A DNA stretch of 8,535 bases, taken from positions 1 through 8,535 of the forward strand of contig CALGIB010000493.1 in assembly GCA_937915955.1 (NCBI GenBank), given 5' to 3'. Positions 1-5,304 of this stretch are shown one piece after another. Origin of the DNA: an uncultured Pseudomonadota bacterium. GTDB taxonomy: Bacteria; Myxococcota_A; UBA796; CAJQPC01. The notes beneath the pieces were generated by a model. It did no database searches and was not told the DNA's origin. It was given only the letters and a program-made list of their open reading frames with translations. Both the position numbers and the translations under genes were made by a program. Each line of letters starts with the position of its first letter. The first letter of the stretch is position 1.

Positions 1-1
1 G

Positions 2-304
2 CTGGAGCTGGACCTGGACGCCCTCGGCCCCCTGCGTCGCTGCTGGTGCCATCGCGACCTGCGGCCCGACAACCTGCTCGGCCCCGAGCCGCTGCTGATC
101 GACTGGGAGCACGCCCGCCCCGACGTCGCGCTGATGGACCTCGCGAAGTGGCCGGAGCTCGCCCAAGGGGTGGGCGTTTCCACCCAGGCCTATCGGGTGG
201 TCCGCGCCCTTCACGGGCTCCAGACCCGGGCTTGGGGCGAGCGAACGGGGGACCTGAGGTACCGCGACATGGGCCAGCGCCTGCTCGAACGGATCCTGGC
301 ATAG
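2..304 (+). CDS. Aminoglycoside/choline phosphotransferase-family protein, C-terminal part (5' end outside window)
   Basis: This is the last 100 codons of a kinase-fold small-molecule phosphotransferase (APH / choline-ethanolamine kinase superfamily). The sequence shows a catalytic-loop motif CHRDLRPDNLL (visible residues 16-26: His17, Asp19, Asn24), followed ten residues later by an IDWE metal-binding motif (Asp34) and a typical helical tail containing DLAKW. In this family the HxDxxxxN aspartate is the catalytic base and the DWE aspartate holds Mg-ATP. The substrate cannot be read from this fragment; sugars, choline, amino sugars and antibiotics are all used by family members, so a resistance role should not be assumed. 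The frame is open from base 2 and ends at a TAG at 302-304. The DksA-like gene starts 35 bases later on the same strand and may be co-transcribed. Confidence 0.85.
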   Translation: MELDLDALGPLRRCWCHRDLRPDNLLGPEPLLIDWEHARPDVALMDLAKWPELAQGVGVSTQAYRVVRALHGLQTRAWGERTGDLRYRDMGQRLLERILA

Positions 305-318
305 AGCTTGCTTTGGAT

Positions 319-337
319 GGACTCCCGACCGGAGTCC
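319..337 (+). promoter_or_regulatory. Perfect inverted repeat covering the ribosome-binding site of the DksA-like gene
   Basis: GGACTCC (319-325), a 5-base loop CGACC, then GGAGTCC (331-337) form a perfect 7-bp stem. The right arm contains GGAG (331-334), the only good Shine-Dalgarno sequence for the ATG at 340, so in the folded state it would be hidden. This could act as a translational switch, or simply as a weak terminator for the upstream gene; there is no T-tract after it, which argues against the terminator reading. The repeat is seen directly; its function is inferred. Confidence 0.5.
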
Positions 338-339
338 TC

Positions 340-666
340 ATGAGCCAGCACGCTGCTTTCCGAGCTGAGCTGACCGCACGAAAGGCGGGCTTGCTGGCGC
401 AGCACGCAAAGATCGACAAGCACCTCAAGAACACCGACCGCGAGATGCCCCAGGACTGGAGCGAGCGCGGCACGTTCCTGGAGAACGAGGAGGTCCTCGA
501 GGCGCTGGACGCCCACCAGCGGCTGCAGATCGAGGCCATCAACGCCGCCATCGAGCGCATCGACGCCGGCAGGTTCGGCGTCTGCGCGAGCTGCGACGAG
601 GACATCGACGAGCGCCGCCTGGCCGCCATCCCCTGGACAGCCCTCTGCATCGCCTGCGCCGAGTGA
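340..666 (+). CDS. TraR/DksA-type C4 zinc-finger protein
   Basis: A 108-residue member of the TraR/DksA family. DksA-type proteins enter the RNA polymerase secondary channel and adjust transcription initiation, often together with ppGpp. The N-terminal part (about residues 5-75) is rich in charged helix-forming residues, as expected for the coiled coil, with an acidic stretch around the tip (TDREMPQDWSERG, residues 32-44). The zinc finger follows as FGVCASC...LCIAC with cysteines at 82, 85, 103 and 106; all four are present. The length lies between TraR (about 70) and E. coli DksA (151), typical of the short stand-alone class. The open frame runs upstream to 46, but the ATG at 340 is chosen because GGAG lies 5 bases before it and because the upstream part overlaps the phosphotransferase frame and encodes only an arginine/proline-rich shadow. 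It is not DksA itself; the target promoters are unknown. Confidence 0.88.
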   Translation: MSQHAAFRAELTARKAGLLAQHAKIDKHLKNTDREMPQDWSERGTFLENEEVLEALDAHQRLQIEAINAAIERIDAGRFGVCASCDEDIDERRLAAIPWTALCIACAE

Positions 667-713
667 CCCTCGGCCCTGTGCCATTCCCCACACTCGCTGA
701 CCGAGAGCCCGAC

Positions 714-830
714 ATGACCGAAGCCATCCTCGCCGACCTCCCCACCTTCGCCCTCTGCATCGCCATCGCGTACGGCCTCGGCCTGGGCATGGCGACCCCC
801 CTGTTCCTGTTCCGGAAGAAGGCGGCCTGA
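714..830 (+). CDS. Predicted 38-residue single-pass membrane peptide
   Basis: A short frame between the DksA-like gene and the OB-fold gene. It has a short polar start (MTEAILADLP), a hydrophobic stretch of about 24 residues (residues 11-34, containing FALCIAIAYGLGLG), and a basic tail FRKKAA. This is the layout of a small inner-membrane protein with the C-terminal lysine/arginine cluster in the cytoplasm. 37 of 38 codons end in G or C, matching the neighbouring real genes and supporting translation. A GAGAG purine run lies 7 bases before the ATG. I recognise no family, so no function is offered. It lies 47 bases after the DksA-like stop and 43 bases before the next start, so co-transcription is likely. 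The main doubt is that GC-rich DNA can produce short open frames by chance. Confidence 0.5.
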   Translation: MTEAILADLPTFALCIAIAYGLGLGMATPLFLFRKKAA

Positions 831-848
831 GCTGCGACGGGCGGGTTA

Positions 849-860
849 GGCGGCGCCGCC
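849..860 (+). repeat. 12-bp perfect palindrome upstream of the OB-fold gene
   Basis: GGCGGCGCCGCC is a perfect palindrome that ends 3 bases before the AGGAG ribosome-binding site (864-868) of the gene at 874. It could be a dimeric operator or fold as a tight 4-bp hairpin. In DNA this GC-rich, such a palindrome can also arise by chance, so no function is claimed. Confidence 0.25.
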
Positions 861-873
861 AAGAGGAGTCGCC

Positions 874-1293
874 ATGCCTGTCCGCGCGATGCAGGTGGTC
901 AGCAAGACCGCCCATGAGAAGACCGACCAGCTCTTCATCTACACGTTCGAGAGCCCCGAGCAGGGCCAGCGCACGATCGTCGCCAACCTGACGAACACCT
1001 ACGAGGTGGGCGAGACGGCCGCCATCGCGCTCGAAGGCACCTGGCTGCCCGGCGTCCAGATCAAGCCCCGTCCCGTCTTCGGCGTGCCCTCCAGCGGCAT
1101 GGCCCTGGGCAAGGTGGACGCCGCCCTGGACGCGGACCTGACCGCACAGTTCGGCGCCGACGCCGAGCCCCGCAGCTTCGAGGTCGACGTCACGGTGAAG
1201 GTCGAGGCCCGCTACCCCGAGGACGCCGCCGGGCTGATCAAGAAGGCCGTCAAGCAGGACGCGTTCACGGTCGGCGCGACCCGCGAGGCCTGA
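874..1293 (+). CDS. tRNA-binding OB-fold protein (EMAP-II / PheT N-domain type)
   Basis: A 139-residue protein whose first 95 or so residues resemble the tRNA-binding OB fold found at the N terminus of bacterial PheRS beta, at the C terminus of MetRS, and in stand-alone CsaA/YtpR-like proteins. The visible landmarks are an H-x-x-x-D-x-L start (HEKTDQLF, residues 14-21), then IVANLTNTYEVGE (residues 35-47), then the G-x-x-LPG-x-x-IKP strand and the closing GVPSSGMALG motif (residues 70-79), equivalent to the RGxxSxGM motif of the family. In these relatives the domain binds the outer corner of tRNA or acts as a dimer scaffold. The last 45 residues (SFEVDVTVKVEARYPEDAAG and onward) are an extension I do not recognise. 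The start is well fixed by AGGAG 5 bases upstream. The TGA at 1291-1293 shares its last base with the next gene's ATG, so the two are probably translationally coupled. Substrate RNA is not shown by the sequence. Confidence 0.65.
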   Translation: MPVRAMQVVSKTAHEKTDQLFIYTFESPEQGQRTIVANLTNTYEVGETAAIALEGTWLPGVQIKPRPVFGVPSSGMALGKVDAALDADLTAQFGADAEPRSFEVDVTVKVEARYPEDAAGLIKKAVKQDAFTVGATREA

Positions 1294-3149
1294 TGCTCCT
1301 GCTGCTCCTCGGCCTGGGTCAGGCGGCCACGCTGGCCGTACTTCCTCTCGAACAAGGTGCAGCTAGCGAACAATATGAGGGACTTGGCGTTCCTCTCGCC
1401 GGCATGCTGACCGCCGACCTCGCCCAGGCGCCCGGCCTGACGCTGGTGGAGCGGCAGCGGCTGGACGCGCTGCTGTCCGAGATCGAGCTCGGCGAGTCCG
1501 GCTACCTGGATCCGGCCACCGCGCTCCGGGCGGGCCGAGGCGCGGGCGCCGAGCTGGTGGTCGTCGGCAGCTACAGCGTGGTCGAGGGCCAGCTGCTGCT
1601 CGAGGCGCGCGTGGTCAGCGTCGAGTCCTCGACGGTGGTCCAGGCGGGCCACGCCAGCGGGCCCGTGGCGGACTTCGTGGCCGTCGAGAAGGACCTCGTC
1701 GAGGCCCTGCTCGAGGAGCTCGACGTCGAGCTGAGCAGCGGAGCCCGACGGAAGATCGTCGTTCAGACGCCGACCGAGGCCTGGGGGGCCCTGGCGGCCT
1801 ACGGCGCCGGGCTGGCCCAGGAGCAGGCGGGCCAGCGGGAACAGGCCGTGGCCAGCTACAGCCAGGCCCTGATGGTGGACCCGGACTACGACCAGGCGCG
1901 CGCCGCCCTCGTCGAGCTCCGGGCGGGCCTGGAGCAGCGGCAGGACGCCCGCTTCGAGGCCACGGTGGACGCCTGGCATCGGGTGCGGCTGGACATCCTC
2001 GACGCTGTCCCCAGCGAGACGACTCGACCCCAGGGCTTCGAGCACGACAGCGACAGCCTGGCGGCCTTCGGCCTGCGCCTGACCGCCCTGAGGTCGCTGG
2101 ATCGGGACTGCGACCGCTACCAGGAGCTCTGGGCCTATGCCGGGCACCAGGGCATCCCGGGAGACACCAGCGAGGCCGCCGACGAGGCGTTGATCGAGCG
2201 GACCGTGGAGCTCTGGGTCGAGCACGGCCTGGCCGAGCAGGCCTACCTGGCCGAGCGGGCCGCCTGGAAGTCCTCGCCCTCGCTCTGGCGCAGCTCGGTG
2301 CACTACCTCTTCGATCTGTCGGGCTGGCTCAGCGACGGCGCCATCCAGGAGGGCGACGGCGCGCTGGGCGCCCTGCAGCTCTGCTTCCCGCCCGAGGAGC
2401 GGGCCGCGAGGATCGGCGACTGGGTCGCGCTCGTCGAGCAACAGGGCCTCGAGGACCACCCCTTCACCCGGGACGGGGCGACGCTGGGGCAGGCTCTGCG
2501 CTTCCATCAAGCTTGGGCCAGCGCGGCCGGCGGCGGCCTGGACGTGACGCTACAGAGAGGCCTCGAGGCCCTCGTGGAGGAGCTCTCGGGGGACCCCAAG
2601 CACGCCAGGTGGGCGGACGAGCAGCTGGCCCGGGTCCTGGCCGCCGCCGAGGGCTGGGAGCGCCGGACCGTGGCGATGCTGGGCCTGGACGCCGAGCTGC
2701 TCTGGGGCGTGACGCGCGCCCTGGCAGAGGCGGACTCTGCGCTGGTCGTGACCGAGGGCGCGACCTGTCAGGAGCTCTTGCGGCAGAAGCAGCCGATGGC
2801 GCAGCACCGGGTGGAGCAGCGGGCCGCCGGAGAGCAGGACCCGGACTGGCTCGTTCAGCAGCTCTGGTCGGTGGTGGCCACGCCTCGGGACCTGGGCTGT
2901 CTGCAGGGCGTGCCGGCCCGGTTCGCCGGTGTCGACGAGGTCTACGCGCACGTCCACAGCGCGAGAGACCGGGCCCGACCCGAGCACCTGGAGCGCTGCG
3001 AGGCCGCGATCGCGGGCCTCATCGATCGCACGGACTCGGCGAAGATCAGCCGGAGCTCGGACTACGCGGGCATGGAGGCGATGCAGGCGGGCATCGCGCT
3101 GGATGCCTACTACGCGGAGCTGGTGACGACGCTCTGCGTCAGCGAGTAG
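1293..3149 (+). CDS. Exported CsgG/TolB-like N-domain plus TPR protein
   Basis: A 618-residue predicted periplasmic or outer-membrane-associated protein. Residues 1-11 (MLLLLLGLGQA) form a very short signal sequence with an AxA-type site. Residues 13-146 match the pattern of the CsgG/FlgO/TolB-N-like fold: LAVLPLEQ, then LTLVERQRLDALLSEIELGESGYLD, then GAELVVVGSYSVVEG and a strand-rich LLLEARVVSVESSTVV. These domains usually sit in the periplasm in envelope assembly or secretion systems. Residues 163-205 contain a TPR-like helical pair (AYGAGLAQEQAGQREQAVAS and ALMVDPDYDQAR). The remaining 400 residues are helical and unrecognised; they carry all six cysteines (273 to 615), an even number compatible with disulfides outside the cytoplasm. 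No ATG, GTG or TTG occurs in frame within about 100 bases upstream. The start overlaps the OB-fold gene's stop by one base. Partner and substrate are unknown. Confidence 0.75.
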   Translation: MLLLLLGLGQAATLAVLPLEQGAASEQYEGLGVPLAGMLTADLAQAPGLTLVERQRLDALLSEIELGESGYLDPATALRAGRGAGAELVVVGSYSVVEGQLLLEARVVSVESSTVVQAGHASGPVADFVAVEKDLVEALLEELDVELSSGARRKIVVQTPTEAWGALAAYGAGLAQEQAGQREQAVASYSQALMVDPDYDQARAALVELRAGLEQRQDARFEATVDAWHRVRLDILDAVPSETTRPQGFEHDSDSLAAFGLRLTALRSLDRDCDRYQELWAYAGHQGIPGDTSEAADEALIERTVELWVEHGLAEQAYLAERAAWKSSPSLWRSSVHYLFDLSGWLSDGAIQEGDGALGALQLCFPPEERAARIGDWVALVEQQGLEDHPFTRDGATLGQALRFHQAWASAAGGGLDVTLQRGLEALVEELSGDPKHARWADEQLARVLAAAEGWERRTVAMLGLDAELLWGVTRALAEADSALVVTEGATCQELLRQKQPMAQHRVEQRAAGEQDPDWLVQQLWSVVATPRDLGCLQGVPARFAGVDEVYAHVHSARDRARPEHLERCEAAIAGLIDRTDSAKISRSSDYAGMEAMQAGIALDAYYAELVTTLCVSE

Positions 3150-3170
3150 CCGCTTGGCGCCTCGCTGACG
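3137..3170. terminator. Strong hairpin between convergent genes, overlapping the CsgG-like stop codon
   Basis: CGTCAGCGAG (3137-3146) and CTCGCTGACG (3161-3170) are perfect 10-bp complements, and the loop can add GCC/GGC pairs (3149-3151 with 3156-3158). The stop TAG of the upstream gene is in the loop. There is no real T-run after either arm, so intrinsic termination would be of the GC-stem-only kind, but the position at the convergence of two genes fits a shared bidirectional terminator or a 3'-end stabiliser. Confidence 0.55.
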
Positions 3171-3176
3171 GTGTGT

Positions 3177-3191
3177 GGCTCGGCCCGAGCC
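3177..3191. terminator. Second small hairpin just beyond the FG-GAP gene stop
   Basis: GGCTCG (3177-3182), loop GCC, CGAGCC (3186-3191) is a perfect 6-bp stem ending 3 bases past the minus-strand TGA at 3195-3197. For the minus-strand transcript it is the first structure met after the stop, followed by the larger hairpin at 3137-3170. No T-tract follows, so termination is inferred from position and structure only. Confidence 0.4.
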
Positions 3192-3194
3192 GGC

Positions 3195-4982
3195 TCAGTC
3201 GCAGACCGCCTGCGCGTGCACGACCTGGTCGTTGCCCTCGTCGCACTCGCCGACGGTGCCCGTGCTGTCGTCGCCGCCGTCGACCTTGACCACCAGCGCC
3301 GCGACGTCCATACCCTCGACCGATCCCCGGAGCTCGATGGCGTCCAGGCTGCGGCCGCTGGGCACCGGGTCACCCACGATGACCTCGTCGATCAGGACGT
3401 GTCCGTCGGCCGTGACCGCGTAGAGGCTGACCGGGAAGAGGCGGTCCACCTCGGCCACGCCGCGGTTCCCGACCTGGGCCCAGACCACGATCTCGCCCTC
3501 GTCGCAGTTCAGCTCGCAGACGTCCATCTCGACGAAGAGGTCCGGGAGCTCGCCCTGGTTTCCGGCCAGCACGTCGCCGGAGCGGAAGGTGTTGTAGGTC
3601 CACCAGTTGGGCTCGACCTCCACCGGGATGGTGGCGTCCTCGTTCACGTTAGTGACGCTGTAGGCGTGCTGGTTCCACACGGGGCGCGAGCTCTGCCAGC
3701 TGTCCTCGGCGTCACCGATGACGCTGACCCCCGTCTCGCTGCCCGAGTACACGCCCGAGCTGTAGATGATCTCGGCGTGCCCGTCGTTGTCGACGTCCGC
3801 GATGGCCGGGTACTCGCTGCAGGTGGCGCTGCTGTGGCGGCTCTCCTGCAGCTTGGTCTCGCCGTTGCGTCCGTCGAAGACCCACACGTTGTCCTCGTCC
3901 GCGTAGACGACCTCGGCGCCGCCGTCGCCCTCGAAGTCGAAGACCGCGCTGCCCGTGAACCCCGAGCTGAAGTCCTTGGTGTCCCGGCGCCAGATGATGC
4001 TGCCGTCCTCGCCGTCGACGACGACGTACATGCCGCTGCCGGCCACGCCGATCTCAGGCTTGCCGTCGTTGTCGAAGTCCGCGACGGTGGGCGGACCGAT
4101 GGTGGATCCGGTCAGCCCCGGGCGAGTCCAGATGACGGTGCCGTCGTGGTCCTGAAGGCGCAGGGTGCCGGCGCGCGCGACGACGATCTCGCCGTACTCG
4201 TCGGGGTCGAAGTCCGCGACCGCCACGAAGCCGTCCGACTGGCCGTTGTACCAGATGGTGCTCCCGTCGGCGCGGTACAGGGCGTTGCCCACGACGACCT
4301 CCATCGTGCCGTCCTGGTCGATGTCCGCGGCGTAGCCCATGGGCGCCGCCCAGCTGTGCCCGGCGCCGGACCCGTAGGCGCCCTGCCCCTTCACCGAGCC
4401 GTCCATGCCGTCCAGGATCAGGCTGCCCAGGATGACCTCGGGCTTGCCGTCGCCCTCGAGGTCCGCGATTCCGACGGCCCCACACTGCGCGGTGTTGCCC
4501 GCGGGCTGGGTGCCCGTGGTCCACATGGGCGTGCCGTCGCCGCGGAAGGCGTAGGTGCCGCCGACGCCGCTGCCGACCACCTCGGCCCGCCCGTCGCCGT
4601 CGAGGTCCCCGATGGCGGCCGTCATGGGCTCGGCGCCGAGGCTGCCGCCGCTCCACTGGACCGCCCCGGTGAGTCCATCGAGCACGTAGATCACGCCCTG
4701 GACGTTGGCGACGACGACCTCGGCCTGCTCGTCGTCGTCGAGCTGCCCGACGACAGGGGTGGTGTAGGTGTCGCCGGGGGCGGTGCTGGTCCACTCCATC
4801 TGGGGCGTCCAGGTGCCGATGATGGGCTCCAGAAAGCACTCGTCGGTGATCTCGACGTCGCCGCCTGGCTTGGCCAGCTTGTCGCACGCCTCGTCCCAGC
4901 TGCTGTCGCCGAGCGGCTCGTTGACGTCCTGATTGCCGTTGAGGTTGTAGTCGGAGCAAGCGAGCAGCGCGAGGAGGGTCAT
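3195..4982 (-). CDS. FG-GAP/VCBS-repeat surface lipoprotein with C-terminal CARDB-like domain
   Basis: A 595-residue lipoprotein. The N terminus MTLLALLACS has a lipobox ending at Cys9, the predicted lipidated residue. Residues 70-425 hold eight FG-GAP/VCBS repeats spaced mostly 45-48 residues apart. Each has an acidic calcium-loop-like core such as DLDGDGRAEVV (126), DFDNDGKPEIG (302) and DVDNDGHAEII (396), followed by a strand hairpin; together they should form an integrin-like beta-propeller. A linker with RPVWNQHAYSVTNVNED (433-449) leads to a CARDB-like Ig-fold domain (about 480-587) with NRG and the closing ECDEGN. Such proteins are generally surface adhesion or carbohydrate-binding scaffolds; the ligand is unknown. 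Eight cysteines besides Cys9 could pair as disulfides. The start is fixed: an in-frame stop lies 30 bases upstream with no alternative start between, and GGAG precedes the ATG. The ATG overlaps the HTH gene's TGA by 4 bases. Confidence 0.88.
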   Translation of the reverse strand: MTLLALLACSDYNLNGNQDVNEPLGDSSWDEACDKLAKPGGDVEITDECFLEPIIGTWTPQMEWTSTAPGDTYTTPVVGQLDDDEQAEVVVANVQGVIYVLDGLTGAVQWSGGSLGAEPMTAAIGDLDGDGRAEVVGSGVGGTYAFRGDGTPMWTTGTQPAGNTAQCGAVGIADLEGDGKPEVILGSLILDGMDGSVKGQGAYGSGAGHSWAAPMGYAADIDQDGTMEVVVGNALYRADGSTIWYNGQSDGFVAVADFDPDEYGEIVVARAGTLRLQDHDGTVIWTRPGLTGSTIGPPTVADFDNDGKPEIGVAGSGMYVVVDGEDGSIIWRRDTKDFSSGFTGSAVFDFEGDGGAEVVYADEDNVWVFDGRNGETKLQESRHSSATCSEYPAIADVDNDGHAEIIYSSGVYSGSETGVSVIGDAEDSWQSSRPVWNQHAYSVTNVNEDATIPVEVEPNWWTYNTFRSGDVLAGNQGELPDLFVEMDVCELNCDEGEIVVWAQVGNRGVAEVDRLFPVSLYAVTADGHVLIDEVIVGDPVPSGRSLDAIELRGSVEGMDVAALVVKVDGGDDSTGTVGECDEGNDQVVHAQAVCD

Positions 4983-5224
4983 GTCGACTCCGTGTCGGTG
5001 TCTTCGGGCATCTCAGGCGGACTCAGGCGAGGATTCTCCTCACCGGCCTCGGCCCTGCGAAGCACTGTGTCCAGCCGCCCCAGCGCCTCGAACTCCCTCC
5101 ACTGGTCCAGCTCGACGAGCTGAACCACGCGGGGGTCCAGGCCAGCGCGGTCCGCGAGCTCGGCTCGGGACCAGCTGACCGCCTTGCGGCGGGGCTTGAT
5201 GTCGTTGGGCATCGGCGGGACCAT
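4979..5224 (-). CDS. Small XRE-like helix-turn-helix protein
   Basis: An 81-residue protein (77 if the second ATG at 5212 is used). Residues about 16-54 read WSRAELADRAGLDPRVVQLVELDQWREFEAL, the layout of a Cro/C1 (XRE) helix-turn-helix: helix 2 with ELADRAGL, the turn, then the recognition helix and a conserved Glu. The N terminus is basic (IKPRRK), as often seen in DNA-binding arms, and the C-terminal 20 residues are acidic and proline-rich (PPEMPEDTDTEST), probably disordered. The first ATG is preferred because GAGG lies 4 bases upstream, whereas the second has no purine run close by. The gene follows the GH5 gene after 80 bases and overlaps the FG-GAP lipoprotein gene (ATGA), so it may regulate this surface-protein operon, but that is inferred. 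The fold call is from pattern alone; it lacks a recognised effector domain. Confidence 0.6.
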   Translation of the reverse strand: MVPPMPNDIKPRRKAVSWSRAELADRAGLDPRVVQLVELDQWREFEALGRLDTVLRRAEAGEENPRLSPPEMPEDTDTEST

Positions 5225-5304
5225 ATCCCCTCGCGGACGCCGTCGGCGGACGATCTGCGCCGACCGGCCAGGCTCCGGGCTGGGGTGAGCACGGCCACCT
5301 ACGC

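Noticed and set aside
2..304. Antibiotic-resistance phosphotransferase
   Set aside because: The HxDxxxxN and DWE motifs define only the superfamily; the substrate-determining N-terminal part is outside the window.
46..339. N-terminal extension of the DksA-like protein
   Set aside because: It overlaps the phosphotransferase coding frame, is Arg/Pro-rich, and would give a non-family N terminus; the ATG at 340 has a Shine-Dalgarno and matches family length.
1212..2510. 432-codon minus-strand open frame
   Set aside because: Antisense to the CsgG/TPR gene; composition rich in Arg, Gly, Leu and Gln with no recognisable motif; crosses the real gene boundary at 1293.
2513..3289. 258-codon plus-strand frame rich in Gly and Arg
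   Set aside because: Alternate-frame shadow of the CsgG-like gene that runs through the terminator hairpins into the next gene.
3171..5123. 650-codon plus-strand open frame
   Set aside because: It is antisense to the FG-GAP lipoprotein, is a low-complexity Val/Ala/Asp/Arg-rich shadow of GC-rich codons, and shows no domain. The opposite strand has eight clear FG-GAP repeats and a lipobox.
5225..5304. Terminator or promoter between the GH5 and HTH genes
   Set aside because: Only short imperfect inverted repeats and no convincing -10/-35 pair are visible in these 80 bases, so none was annotated.
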